Below are positions 44,135 to 54,813 of a stretch of 64,000 nucleotides of DNA, piece by piece. Source of the DNA: Phlyctochytrium arcticum (taxonomy: Eukaryota; Chytridiomycota; Chytridiomycetes; Chytridiales; Chytridiaceae); the NCBI GenBank assembly GCA_025602905.1, contig JAHLKI010000008.1:310001-374000 (forward strand). The letters run 5' to 3'. Made by a program: the position numbers and the translations under genes. Below the pieces are notes generated by a model, which saw nothing but the letters and a program-made list of their open reading frames with translations, did no database searches and was not told the origin of the DNA. Position 1 is the first letter of the stretch; each line of letters opens with the position of its first letter.

Positions 44135-44280
44135 CCATTAGGGTTTACATTTGGACGGGCAATTTGGCTCGAAAAGGGGATTTTCCGTGACGTACAAACT
44201 CAGGTTCAAGATCGCCAAGATTTTGATGATCCCTCCTACAGACATTCACGATTAGTTCGACCGATATCACACTTGCGCCA

Positions 44281-45291
44281 ATGGCAACATTAAAGGTTTG
44301 GTCGCTGCTTTGTTCCTGTCTTACGTGAGTCGTCAAATGAAGGCTCACCTACTGCCAGTATCTTGGGCAAAAGGCCGCCCAAACGCTAGACCAGGAATTG
44401 ATGGATCCAGCTCGCGGCGGGTTTTCTATCGATCAGGTATGTAGTCGAGCTGAATCCGTACACTGGCCCAAAACTAAAATTGTGTGTTCCATGAAAAGTT
44501 GATGGAATTGGCTGGACTGAGCGTAGCAAGCGCCATAGCGCACGAATACTCACCCGAGAAGGCGTCCAAGGTGCTTTTGGTAGCAGGCAAGCATCCACTC
44601 AGCAGCACCAATTCCCTGGATAAAAATGTTACATGTGGTATAGGACCGGGAAATAATGGGGGAGATGCATTGGTTGCTGCTCGACACTTGGCCCATTTTG
44701 GTTACACTCCCACAGTGTACTATCCCAAACGAACGGATAAGCCGCTTTTCAAGGTACTTCCTTTTTCATTTCATTCTATGGCAAGCAAGTTGATGTGATA
44801 CTTTCTCAGAACTTGATCACGCAGATACACGGGATGCATATACCCGTCCTGGACGATTCTGACAAGTTTGAGGAGGAACTGATGCGAGCCAATCTGGTCG
44901 TCGATGGGATTTTCGGCTTTGGGTTTAGCGGGAATGTGCGCACACCCTTTGACAAAATTCTAAATCTGCTAAAGGAGAAGGAAACACATGTTCCGATTGT
45001 GGCAATTGATGTGCCATCAGGATGGGATGTAGAGAAGGGAAATGCCAGTGGACAGGGATTGAATCCGGCCATGCTCGTATCGCTAACAGCGCCCAAGCCT
45101 TGTGCTGAAAAGTTTGCTGGTAGTGTATTGCGCGAAATATCTCCAATTTATGACATTGACCAACCGCTCCTTCTCTGCTAGGGGTTCACTACCTGGGAGG
45201 GAGATTTCTGCCCCCAGATATTGCAGAGCAATACGGGCTGTCGTCTCTTCTTGAACTCTACAAAGGTACTTCTCAGTGCGTGCGGCTCTGA
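44281..45291 (+). CDS. NAXE: NAD(P)HX epimerase (YjeF_N domain)
   Basis: Six exons (44281-44295, 44359-44436, 44499-44586, 44644-44753, 44810-45119, 45182-45291) give 236 residues, the usual size. Diagnostic motifs: [54 protein letters not shown] (nucleotide-binding), [16 protein letters not shown] (here [16 protein letters not shown]), [13 protein letters not shown] and [13 protein letters not shown] [11 protein letters not shown]. The enzyme epimerises damaged R-NAD(P)HX so that the ATP-dependent dehydratase can repair it. The third intron begins with GC (CAG|GCAAGC..TATAG) instead of GT, and only this join restores GPGNNGGD. The first exon codes for five residues. Confidence 0.92.
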
Positions 45292-46017
45292 ATGCCGAGA
45301 GATCTGCCTGTCATTCATCTTTTATGGCCAATGTACATATACACATTCGAATTTTGCTCAGTTTGAGATCAACCATGAGAATTTGCGTGAGCCCGCCCTG
45401 GTCGAGAGTGTTGGCAGATGCAGCCGAAATGCTGCGAAATAGGATTAAGGCCAGCATTGGGGTGGTGAACTTGCGGATAGTGTACGACCATTTTCCGATA
45501 CCTGATGCTTTGTGAGGTACAGTATATATATGCCTCGTGTACCCGACCATTATTCGTAATATATCTAGATGCACTTTATGATTGTAAATACTCGTTGGCA
45601 TTCTACCTTCCATTTACCGTTGTTCGAAACTATCTGTTGGTATTCGTCGGCAAACAATGTCCTCACGAATCTCCGGACGGATTCCGACGGATCTTGGAGG
45701 TAAAATCCAGGAAAATCCAGGTAAAAATTCCCTAAAATCCATATCAAGTGGCTGTGAACATAAGTTCTGAATTATGCGTATAGCGCAGCGCAGCTGAGCC
45801 CCGCTGACCAAAAAGTTCCACACCAGGTCCCACGGCGACAAGCATCACTTCAGATCGGGAGATCGGTCAGAGAATCCGCAGCGTACAATCAACCTCAAAT
45901 CAAGCGAATTATAGTGTTGGCATGCAGGAGAACCCTAGTACTTAAAATCTATCGTTTGCTTTGCTAAACAACTGTTTTCTTCTTTTAAACTTACCGGCCA
46001 CCGGCGAGACAGCAGCA
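45292..46017. other. Intergenic region, no gene seen
   Basis: Contains only short frames without coding character. A GAAAATCCAGGTAAAA-type repeat around 45700-45740 is the only structure noted. Confidence 0.4.
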
Positions 46018-46724
46018 ATGACTGCCCCGGAGGACGACGGGTCTTTCAATGTGGATTTCCTTCCTCCTGCTGAAGTAATCAAGCCTATGCTACAGGCTGC
46101 TCCGGCTGCCGTGCCTCCTGATACCAACTGGATTCTGGACCGTCAGGCCATTTCGCACCACCATCTCCATCCTGGGCACCGCACCGCAGATTTAAATTCT
46201 GCTGGCGGAAATATAATCTCCGATGACGAGGACGATCGTGTCTTGCCTTGCGAAAACAGCTTACCGGAAGATTTTTGGACGATAGCAAAAAGACCAGAAC
46301 AGGTGTCAGTTCTTCAAAAAATCGCTGCGCGGGCCTGCGCGGCAGGTCGCACATGCTGGCTGGATGGAAGAACATTTTATGGGATAGATTGGTATGCTAC
46401 AACCGTGAACAGGTCATCAAGGGGCACTGGATGGGGAAGCGGTTAAAACCAAATGAAATTAAAAAATTATGCAAGGCAGCCGGCCGCGCGACCGGCGCCT
46501 CCCATCATTCATCGATGACCGAAGCAGAGCAGGACAAATTTGCGGAAATCATCGAATTCGCGTGTTCACAAGGAGTTCGGAAAAAAAGTTCAGTCAGTAG
46601 TTCTACAAGCGGTCCACTCATCGGTACACCAGCTCAAGCTGGAAGGGTTCGATGTAATCGAGACCTTGATGCGTCTCTTAATAGGTCAAAAACGAGGCGT
46701 TTGAGGTCAGAACATGGTCTATAA
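46018..46724 (+). CDS. Hypothetical protein, probably frameshifted or spliced
   Basis: Frame 1 from MTAPEDDGSFNVDFLPPAEV runs to a stop at 46443; its last ~20 residues look random. Frame 2 (about 46390-46724) reads WMGKRLKPNEIKKLCKAAGR and AEQDKFAEIIEFACSQGVRK, which look like helical coding sequence. One intron or one indel around 46360-46400 would join them to about 230 residues. The last 60 bp are shared with a non-coding repeat at 49887. I recognise no family. Confidence 0.3.
46661..46706. repeat. Dispersed repeat, copy 1
   Basis: GAGACCTTGATGCGTCTCTT followed by A/C-ATAGGTCAAAAACG and A/G-GGCGTTT occurs here and at 49887-49931, in the same orientation, with two or three differences. The first ten bases form a small inverted repeat (GAGAC..GTCTC). 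Confidence 0.7.
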
Positions 46725-49700
46725 CAAGGCTAGCAGGGACAGGATTCGATAGGCTTAAGTAGGTAACTTTGTTCGGTGTAAAATACAGTATGGTCAAAGT
46801 ACAGTTCTGTGAAGGTTGGGTCTAAGTTACGAGGGGCAGGGAGAAGTCAATGCTGCTATATACTGTGTACAAAAGGATGGGTGGGCCAATGGTTGAGCTG
46901 CAGACGCGCGACGCGTCGCGAGACACTGGGACGCGTTCTGAAATTGATAAGGCAATGCGCAGTCGCTTGTCACATGGTCAGAGCGCAACCAGTCCCAAAA
47001 AAAAAGGATGTTTGGAAGTGCAATGGCTGAGATCCGAAAACTTGGAGCTTCTACTGTGTCATCACCACCCACATCAAATGTGAGAGTGGTGGTAAATCCA
47101 TTGGGACACGTCTCTGGTCTACACGTAGATCAGAGACAGACAGTTCCTTCTCTTCATAGAGGACGAAAGTCCGACCAGATGTAACACAGGTGACAAATGG
47201 CCTGGCATCTTTCGCGCCATGCTCTACACAGTAAGAATCGAGGCACTCAAGAATATGGCCTGCGTTGCTACCGTCGAGAAGGACAGCGACAGCGAGGTCT
47301 CCACCAAGAACTAGATGCCACCATAATCCGCATTCATCATGCCAGCTTGTATAGCTCGCATCTTTTTCGCACATACTTTTGGTTTGACAAATATCACTGG
47401 AATATTTATGCGGGTCGCACACCAAGCAATTCTATTCAGTCATGCTTTCTTATACTTCATGCTGAATATACATTGTATATCTTTAACAATGTGGCCTTCT
47501 TCATCGTGACGAGTATTCTTGGCCTGTCTGACTCGCATTCCTCAGATTTCGCTCCAAGCTGAATAGTTTGACAAAATGTTCACTGGATGCTCAGTCATTC
47601 GCAGGACGCGTAATTAACCTCATTGGAGATCATCACCGTCGATTTACAGATGCAAAATGCTCGTCTAAGTTTTATGCGTCCATTTAGCTTGATATTTCAT
47701 GATTGTCGCGGCTGTCTGTTTTGATCGTGATCGTGAAAGTACCGAGCAGGTAAATTCATTCTTTAAAGTTGAAGCTGACGTGGGCTTTCTGTAGGGCAGT
47801 ATTGGGGGGATATCGAGAAGCGATCTGCGCAGCATCAGCTTGTCCAATCGGCAACGTTCAGGCAACGTTCTCGATTTCCCACGCGGCGAGCAACTTCATG
47901 TATAGCAAGTCGGATCTGGATCCATGACTGTGCCGCCAACACGTCGTGTCAAAAGACTCAAAACGCGAAAAGTGTCTGGGCGGGCCATCTTGCATTTTTA
48001 TACACAATTGGGATCTCGATCGCAGCAGGTTTCACAGCACCTCTGCAGTAGGTGGACCACCCTTTCCGCGTAGGACTGGCAATTGACACGGTATGTTTTC
48101 ATCCGCCTTGGTTTCGCTTGAACTCAGAAGTTAAGTGGTTTGCCAGATTTTGGGGTTGGCAGATTCCGCGAGATCCTTGGAGCAGGAGAACTGTATACAG
48201 AGCCAGACCGCTTCTGGCGCAGACTAAGGCATGAGGGCTAGGTAAGTACTTTGCTTGATTCTGCCAGTTGGATCGGCAAAAGAGCTGCGTTACTCACACC
48301 CACCCCAATTTAGAGGCAACCATTGAGCTCACCATGCCGCCGCGTTCGCTCCCGGTCTACACGCCGTTGAGATTGTAGGGCGAGGTCTTGAGTTCCTCAA
48401 GGTAACCCTATGTCTATGTCTTGACTTGATGAACAAACCAAGCTCACTCTCTCTACCACTAGTTTTTTTAAACTGGCTCGGGTTTAGTTACGCCCCTGGT
48501 TGCGAAGCAATAGTGACTTGTCACGACCACGATCTTGAATCGGTGCACTTTTCAGTGTCCCCATGTGAGCAACCCGATACGTAAGTAGCGGATGTATTGC
48601 ATGGGCCCGCGACGCGGTTAAACGGCCCGGGATGATTCCCTAACGTGACCTTCTGTTGCGCTTGGCTCGTCAGAGTCAAGACAACTTTTAACGCCCATTA
48701 CTTGTGGTGTGGCGGGGCACCGAACAACAGCTGGAAGCAAAGGAAGGTTTTCCTGCCCCAGGCATCGGCGACTGGCCTCTCCAAGTAGTCCTGCTTCGGC
48801 TTGACGTGTTACTTGGTTTGGACCTGACCCGTACAACAAGGATACTCGACCCCCTAGTCACCTGTGGGGTAGCTGTCGGGCCTGTCCTGAGACTACTCGG
48901 TCTGGGTAGCGCTTAGAGGACAAGGCAGCGAACTCCAGACTCATCTTTCCATTGACCAGGGTCATTAAATATGACAGTGGTCAATGTCTCGTCAGGTGCC
49001 TCACGAGCGAGGAAAGATCTGTATGTCGGGGTTTCAAGTAGTTCAAGGGGGCACTCCCTGGGATTCGCCTTGGTCGGCGCCGAGATGAATGCGGTGCATG
49101 CCCGGGGGCTCGCGACCCTGCCAAGGCTTACTTTTGCTTTTTCTGTTGGCTGAGTTTCTGTAATCTTTTTGGACTTTGTATGACTTGTGCCATGTATGAT
49201 TTTACATTATGATGAATTGAATGTTGGGATCATTGAACTTTAGTCATTTGCATATGTCTATTTTCCTGTATCTTGTCTTGTATCATAAAAAAAACACAAA
49301 TTTGCGATTACAGATCGGAATATTTGATGACCATCAGGTGTCCATTCTCCCCAGTTTTTCTCTGCGCTATCTAATCATTCAACAGTATATTAGCTATGTG
49401 TCATATATAGTGGATGTCGGGAGAAAAGAATGTTGCAGGCTCTTTCCTGCCTTGCCGCATGACTCGTCAAAAAAAAGGACGTTGGGAAAGAAAAAGAAGT
49501 ATGAGTCCATTGGCCGAGATTCGGTATATCCACACATATGCATGGGTGATAAGTGGTATCGGTCATCTCACGCAGTCATGAGATGAAGGAAGGTATCCCC
49601 GCGCCAGGTAATAAGCCAGGGAGGGGAAAATGCAGTACGTCTTACTTGGCGAGAAGTACTGTTGCGTTGAACGTCGCCCACCAGTGTGGCCGTGTATTCC

Positions 49701-49886
49701 GAACCAACTTCCAAATTGGAACGGAATGTAATATCCAGGCTATGCGAAGTACACAGACTGAATTTATCACACAATAGTGAGATTTACCTGCATTATTGCA
49801 AATGCCGATGAGCTTGCCCATATGCTCTTGTTGTCTGACTGGTATTTTTGGTTCTCATTGAGTCCGGCAAAGTGTGGAGAGAGACC
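46725..49886. other. Gene-poor, probably decayed 3.2 kb
   Basis: No supported gene. A minus-strand frame at 47425-47051 (SSDICQTKSMCEKDASYTSW, then LLDGSNAGHILECLDSYCVE) has some coding character but no recognisable family. From 48300 to 49160 the DNA is GC-richer with scattered short frames and could be an old retroelement. 49160-49560 is AT-rich. Confidence 0.35.
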
Positions 49887-49931
49887 TTGATGCGTCTCTT
49901 CATAGGTCAAAAACGGGGCGTTTTGTTCCAA
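49887..49931. repeat. Dispersed repeat, copy 2
   Basis: Matches 46661-46706 and ends only a few bases before the 72-bp palindrome that opens viral element 2. Confidence 0.7.
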
Positions 49932-49938
49932 ACAGGTC

Positions 49939-50010
49939 AGTGACACGGTGCATATTGACACTGACTACCCACCCGGGTGGGTAGTCAGTGTCAATATGCA
50001 CCGTGTCACT
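49939..50010. repeat. 72-bp perfect palindrome
   Basis: Two 36-nt arms (AGTGACACGGTGCATATTGA... ) meeting at CCC|GGG. It resembles the 51-bp palindromes only in its outer word (GTGACA..GTGCAT). It stands immediately left of viral element 2, the same place palindrome copy A occupies at element 1. Confidence 0.9.
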
Positions 50011-50234
50011 AGATGGTGTACTAATAGGTGTTTACAGAGTCAGAGCTATATATAGTGTATTGACTCGAGTCAAAGCGCGAAACATGCCTGCATTCGGGCA
50101 AGCTTATAGTTTAGATACAAATTATACAGATCAGATCTAAGATCGAGTCAACAATCTATCAATAGGATTCTGACACGATCCAAGATCGTGTCAAATCCGC
50201 GGAACCAACCGCCCACCTTGCCTTGAAGCTAAAC

Positions 50235-50585
50235 CTAATCTATCGTGATGATTCTTGACTCTATGACGTCATCCGCCGCTGCGTCACTCGTCTCTATTAT
50301 ATCTATATTCCGAACCCACCCTTCATTCGTTGTAAAGTACAACTCTCTCACTTCTTCTGGCATATTCGTTACGTCCACGCGGCGTGAGGTTAAGATCTTG
50401 AACTTTAGCTTTTTCAAAATTGATCCTCGCTTGATTTGATGGCTTGTTATATTCCGCTGCTTCATTGTCTTCTTGCTTGTTGCTAGTAATTCGGTATGTT
50501 CCTTTATTAGCTGCTGCGCTTTCTTGAATTCTTCTGATTGATCCAAGTCTATCAACCGCTCCATCTTCTTCTCAAGGTAATTCAT
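50235..50585 (-). CDS. Viral left-end protein of unknown function
   Basis: 116 residues, charged, with a probable N-terminal coiled coil (KKMERLIDLDQSEEFKKAQQ) and a C-terminal region (RRVDVTNMPEEVRELY) that survives in element 1 at 7499-7678. Present at the same relative place in both elements, 0.2-0.4 kb inside the palindrome. I recognise no family. Confidence 0.6.
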   Translation of the reverse strand: MNYLEKKMERLIDLDQSEEFKKAQQLIKEHTELLATSKKTMKQRNITSHQIKRGSILKKLKFKILTSRRVDVTNMPEEVRELYFTTNEGWVRNIDIIETSDAAADDVIESRIITID

Positions 50586-50712
50586 CTGTCTCTCTGGTGC
50601 TACCTGATGATAACTTGGTTCTCCTTTGATGCTGACTGTCGCTTTTATAGACCTATAAGTCCTTAATCAGGTCGATACCTTTTCTTTCTATGGATAGGAA
50701 AGACTCTTGCTC

Positions 50713-51004
50713 GTATCTAAGAAGGTATCTTTATACTTTTCGTACACGGAACTTTTCCTCGCTATCCAGTTGCGCTTTTTACAAAGGTAGCTTTTTCAAG
50801 GCCTCAAAACCTCCCAATATTGGAGAGGACTTTAATTTTTGCCAAACTTTTTGCTTTTTTTTTCAAATTTTGATTTTATATCTTTTTCTTTTGGCTACTT
50901 GGCTACCTTTTCTCTTCTTCTATAAAAATGTTGAAGGGGATAGATGCTAACTTATGTTAATATGTTCCCCGTGCGAAAATATAAAAGCTACCTTTTGGAT
51001 ACCT
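50713..51004. repeat. ~290-bp direct repeat, left copy
   Basis: Shares with 63152-63424, in the same orientation, GTATCTAAGAAGGTA, AAGGTAGCTTTTTCA, AAAACCTCCCAATATTGGAG, AGGACTTTAATTTTT, TTGGCTACTTGGCTACCTTT and TATGTTCCCC(G/T)TGCGAAAAT. AT-rich and non-coding. Candidate origin, terminal repeat or recombination product. Confidence 0.8.
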
Positions 51005-51110
51005 TCTTGATACCTTCTTGATACCTACATATATCGTATCCCTGTTCCCCATGTTGGGAACAACGGTCATTGACTCTCTTATGAGTCTAAATCGATGCGG
51101 ACCCTGGGTT

Positions 51111-51461
51111 TTACAATAATCGCACCTCTTGACCTGCTATTCGGATTTTAAACTCTTCGTTCCGTTCTTTAATACGTACTATTAATATATGCTCGTCTGG
51201 ACTTGTTCTTTTCATAATTATGAATATGTCTTTGGGTGTTACAAGTTTTTCCCCCCTCCAAAAACTGAAAGTCAGACGTGGTTCATAAGTAATGGATACT
51301 GGAAAAAGGTATGACATATGCGAAATTCCATATTTCTTGAGATTTTTGAATGGTATTCTTATTTTTTCCAAGTTCTGATCTAGTCTCTTAAATTCAATTA
51401 CAACATTCACTTTTTTTAGTTCGTTTTCAGATAGCCCATATGGATGTAAAGAAGATAACAA
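51111..51461 (-). CDS. Unknown small viral protein
   Basis: 116 residues, intact frame, mixed beta/alpha character (VNVVIEFKRLDQNLEKIRIP, FSFWRGEKLVTPKDIFIIMK), no recognisable family. It lies downstream of the capsid-like gene on the same strand, separated by 132 bp of AT-rich DNA. Confidence 0.5.
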   Translation of the reverse strand: MLSSLHPYGLSENELKKVNVVIEFKRLDQNLEKIRIPFKNLKKYGISHMSYLFPVSITYEPRLTFSFWRGEKLVTPKDIFIIMKRTSPDEHILIVRIKERNEEFKIRIAGQEVRLL

Positions 51462-51593
51462 CGCATGAGACCAATCTATCTAATTCCATTTTAACATTGT
51501 TCATGTTTTTTATTCATTGGGTTACAAACGCGGTAATTTGAAGCTTTTATATATCATGCAAGTCTTTTATATTCAAAATATTCTATTGTTCAT

Positions 51594-52841
51594 CTAGATG
51601 ACATCCACCAAGTCTGAAATGCTGAGAGTGACGTTCTCTTGGTATGTCAATAATAGACGACAGTTGCTACTAGGCTTGTTGTTAGGATCGTGTTCAGTGG
51701 TCAACTTGAATACTGCATATGTACCAGTGAAGTTCAATGCAGCCGGAACACCTTCCTCTAGACTTTGGAAAGCCCATCCCGCGCTGAAGTATTTGTTGTT
51801 GTAATCAGCCAGATTAGGAAGTGACAACTCACCCATTGAGTAAAAGTCATTCTGTTGTAATTGAGTGATCAATAGAGTCTGAGGGTTCGTTAGTGAATTC
51901 TGGAAGCCTCGACCGGTGTTGTTTGGGATAACCACCCCGCCTATGTTCATCCACCACTGGCGCAGGCCCTTGGAAGAACTTATTGCATTCTTGTCCTTGG
52001 ATAAATCTTGCATTTGGTCATCGCCAATCCATGAGAAATCAATAGATCGTAAAGAACGAACACCAGAAAAGTTTGTAGAATAGATTTGTCTGCTAGCACC
52101 ATTACAATTAATTTCAATTTGACTTGTTCGGACGTAATCGTAATTGATTGCTTTACCAGCGCTAATCGACTTCTCAACTTGGAATGCGTATTCCGGTGGA
52201 GGAGTAACACAGGGGACTAAGAATTCAACATTTTTGAATATAACTTCGTCAACAGTGTCATTTAGGAAAAACTGTTTTGGGTCAACTATAGTCAAGTATA
52301 CATCAAGGGATTGATTGGGCAACGCAAAGATATGGAATGGACGGTCATCATCACAATGAAGGAACCCGATTGGCATATGACTCGTATAAGATACGGTAGA
52401 TGCTGCCTGGAAGATATTCGTTGCACCATAGCCATTCATACTTCGAATCGCTTTCTTCAATGTTTCAGGCATATACTTGTAGTTGTGAGTTAGATAATGA
52501 GGATAGTTTGGAATATCTTGCACTACTTTGTTTCCGATTTGAAAACGGACTTATTGAATGAGGCCATCTAAACCCAACTCGGAATTCACGATCGTATTCC
52601 CTGAGACAGGGACTCCATTTTTCATGGCAGTTACATCAAACGAAAGAAGCAACTTTTGCAAAATCAAGGATCGAGAAGAATCATGTAAGGAAATCTTGAT
52701 AGGTGTTGTGGTTCGAGTTTTACTAGTAAAGACATCTTGACCAAGTGGAGTGTAGAACAACCAAGATTCACCACGGGGATTCGAATAACTTTTCGCAAAA
52801 CGATTGCTGTGGACTAACCAATTGCGCGGTATTTCAGACAT
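51594..52841 (-). pseudogene. Capsid-like protein (probable double-jelly-roll type) with one nonsense codon
   Basis: From the ATG at 52841 (MSEIPRNWLVHSNRFAKSYS) the frame is open for 96 codons, meets TAA at 52551-52553, and continues in the same frame to 51594; total about 415 codons. The protein is beta-rich with many Asn, Thr, Phe and Tyr. It has an early strand block (TPIKISLHDSSRSLILQKLL) and late segments such as FYSMGELSLPNLADYNNKYF and GTYAVFKLTTEHDP, fitting the two-barrel major capsid proteins of polinton-like viruses. The assignment is by composition, length and neighbourhood, not by a diagnostic motif. A penton-type protein is the alternative. Confidence 0.45.
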
Positions 52842-52931
52842 GGTTACTTAATGAATATATAAAAAAAAATCAATACCCGAATATTCCACCAAAGTTTTCT
52901 TCTTCAACTACTTTTTCTTCTTGTTTTGGTT

Positions 52932-53351
52932 TTATTTCTGCTTTTTCTGGGCCTTTAGTTTGACTTGTGTTGTCTTCTTTTCTTTCAATTGTTTCTTTTG
53001 CAATTTTTCGAGTCTTTTCTGTTCTTTCTCTTGCCTTTTACGTTCTTCTAACTGATTCACCAAATCATAGGCCTCTTCGATTTTCCTCTGGTATTCCAAT
53101 TGTTCTCGTTCTTCATCACGTTGTTTCTGCATAGTATTCAACTGTACCTTACGCGACTCTTGGGCTTTGCGTAAAGCTTCCTTTTGCTTCTCAGACATCT
53201 GCCTCTTCTGTTTCTTGGGTGCTTCTTGTTCAATTACAGTAGCTGTAGTTTTCTCTTCTTCTTGTACTGCTTCCCGTACAGGTTCTTGTACAACATCTTG
53301 TACCGGACTAGTTTCTTGTGTTTCAAGTGAAGCGTCTTCTTCAGTATTCAT
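52932..53351 (-). CDS. Lys/Gln/Glu-rich coiled-coil protein
   Basis: 139 residues. The N-terminal third is acidic (SPVQDVVQEPVREAVQEEE) and the rest is a single charged helix with heptads (QEKEQKRLEKLQKKQLKEKK). Located just upstream of the capsid-like gene on the same strand. Possibly a virion-associated or scaffold protein; that is inference. Confidence 0.55.
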   Translation of the reverse strand: MNTEEDASLETQETSPVQDVVQEPVREAVQEEEKTTATVIEQEAPKKQKRQMSEKQKEALRKAQESRKVQLNTMQKQRDEEREQLEYQRKIEEAYDLVNQLEERKRQEKEQKRLEKLQKKQLKEKKTTQVKLKAQKKQK

Positions 53352-53400
53352 TTTATCATGTACAAAACAAAAAAAAAGAGTAATTTGTTTAACGTCTTGA

Positions 53401-53697
53401 GTGCTTTCTCTAATTGTTTCAGTACTATGTCTAATTTTTCTTTTTGTGACTTTTAGTGTGAAGTATCCTTTTGTTTATATGTTCAGAACGAGGAACCGTG
53501 GTAAACGTATTGTTACTCCTGTCTGTACTTGGGCGGGAGCGATCCCGCCAAAACCTTTTCTTACAGAGAATGATGTTGCTATGACTACGAATGCGTGTCA
53601 CGCCTATCTGCATTCACAACAATGTTTCCTTTCTATGGATAGGAAAGAACCAATAGAATCTCTTGCGCCTTTCTTCGAGACGTGCGAAAGGATTTAA
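53401..53697 (+). CDS. Small protein with N-terminal membrane segment
   Basis: Up to 98 residues. The first 22 are hydrophobic (SLIVSVLCLIFLFVTFSV), followed by MFRTRNRGKRIVTPVCTWAG and three further cysteines. Starting at the internal Met (about 53479) would remove the membrane segment. Divergent from the coiled-coil gene with 49 bp between start sites. No family recognised. Confidence 0.4.
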   Translation: MLSLIVSVLCLIFLFVTFSVKYPFVYMFRTRNRGKRIVTPVCTWAGAIPPKPFLTENDVAMTTNACHAYLHSQQCFLSMDRKEPIESLAPFFETCERI

Positions 53698-53744
53698 TGC
53701 GACAGATCGTTACGTGAGTGCAAATACACAACCTCAACAAATAA

Positions 53745-53989
53745 GACACAACTAACTACACATCTTTTTGCTGAAAAGTACGCAACTAGAATGTTACGCT
53801 AACGAAAAAACACAACTAACACAACTTTCACATCTTTTTTTTCAGTTTACTGCAAATATATACTTTAAACTTTAACAACCTTTTTCTTTCATTGGAAAAA
53901 AAGATGTGTTAGTTGCGTTAGTTGTTTTTTCGTTAGCGGTAGAGTATGGTTGTGTACTTTTCAGCAAAAAGATGTGTTTCTAGTTGTGC
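53745..53989. repeat. Large imperfect inverted repeat (arms ~93 nt, spacer ~53 nt)
   Basis: Left arm: AACTAACTACACATCTTTTT, then GCTGAAAAGTACGCAACTAG, GCTAACGAAAAAAC, ACATCTTTTTTT. Right arm: the complements in reverse order (AAAAAAGATGTGTTAGTTG, GTTTTTTCGTTAGC, GTACTTTTCAGC, AAAAAGATGTGT, CTAGTTGTG). It separates two groups of viral genes. A replication origin or a bidirectional terminator would fit. Confidence 0.8.
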
Positions 53990-54358
53990 ATAGATGTGTA
54001 TTTTATTTGTTTCTTTTTCTTAATTACGCACACCATCTCATTTAGGCCATGACTCTTCTGATTCACTTTCAGGATCTACCCCTATCAAGTCGGTACGGAT
54101 CTTCACTCACACAAGACTCTATTGCTGTCGGAATGCCGCGGGCTGGTGATGTATCATCAAACTTGGAAACGTTTCATCTCTTGAATTTGGAAAACAAATA
54201 AAAACAGAATATTCTCTATTCTATCAATTCGACGTTTTGAACAATCTTGGAGTTACAATTCAAAGAACTCTTTTTTCCACATGAGACATTGTGATATTCT
54301 ATCGGTTTCAACTTGCAACATTCTTTTACTATGTAGAAAGATAAAACATATCATGTAA

Positions 54359-54751
54359 ATGATCATAGTTGTTGATGACAACAACTTCACCCGGAAGCTT
54401 ATGAAGAAGATGATTAACAGCATCACAAATGAACAAGTCTTGCTCTCATCCACAATGCTTCTGTTTGACGTATTCAATGATAATTATGACGATATAACTT
54501 TTGTCTTTACTGACATGTTGCTAAATGAACATTTTCAAGATCCAAACTTCACTTATAAAGAAGAAGGTTTAAATTTGATTCAGTGGATTCGTGAGGCAGA
54601 GAAGAATAACATGGTCTCTGAAGGGGTGAAGATTATAGCCTTCTCTTCTGATGCATCATTGAAACATAAGGCACTGGCAGTAGGAGCTGATGAATTCTAT
54701 ACGAAGCCGATTACTAAACAAAACTTGATTGATATTCTAAGAAGAGATTAG
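54359..54751 (+). CDS. Stand-alone response-regulator receiver (CheY-like) protein
   Basis: 130 residues covering one receiver domain and nothing else. The acidic pair is D6-D7 (IIVVDDNNFTRK), the phospho-acceptor Asp is D52 (FVFTDMLL), the Ser/Thr switch is S96-S97 (IIAFSSDAS) and the conserved Lys is K116 (FYTKPITK). All catalytic positions are present, so phosphorylation is possible. There is no output domain and no histidine kinase in the window. It sits among viral genes, between the inverted repeat and the fibre-like gene. Receivers in eukaryotes normally belong to hybrid kinases or phosphorelays; a viral decoy or modulator of a host phosphorelay is a plausible but untested role. Confidence 0.8.
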   Translation: MIIVVDDNNFTRKLMKKMINSITNEQVLLSSTMLLFDVFNDNYDDITFVFTDMLLNEHFQDPNFTYKEEGLNLIQWIREAEKNNMVSEGVKIIAFSSDASLKHKALAVGADEFYTKPITKQNLIDILRRD

Positions 54752-54813
54752 ACGCGACAAAATAGCTTCGATATGAAAAAAGATAAGCTTCAAGATATAC
54801 CAGTATTCAGAAC

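Noticed and set aside
48040..48240. Stretch with GAAGTTAAG and a GTTGGCAG..GGAGCAGG pattern, reminiscent of 5S rRNA internal boxes
   Set aside because: The flanks do not pair into a 5S closing stem and the spacing of the boxes is wrong. Too weak to call an RNA gene.
48704..48916. 70-codon plus-strand frame rich in Leu and Val
   Set aside because: Short, no start context or relatives recognisable, in a region of mixed decayed sequence. An old retroelement is possible but not supported.
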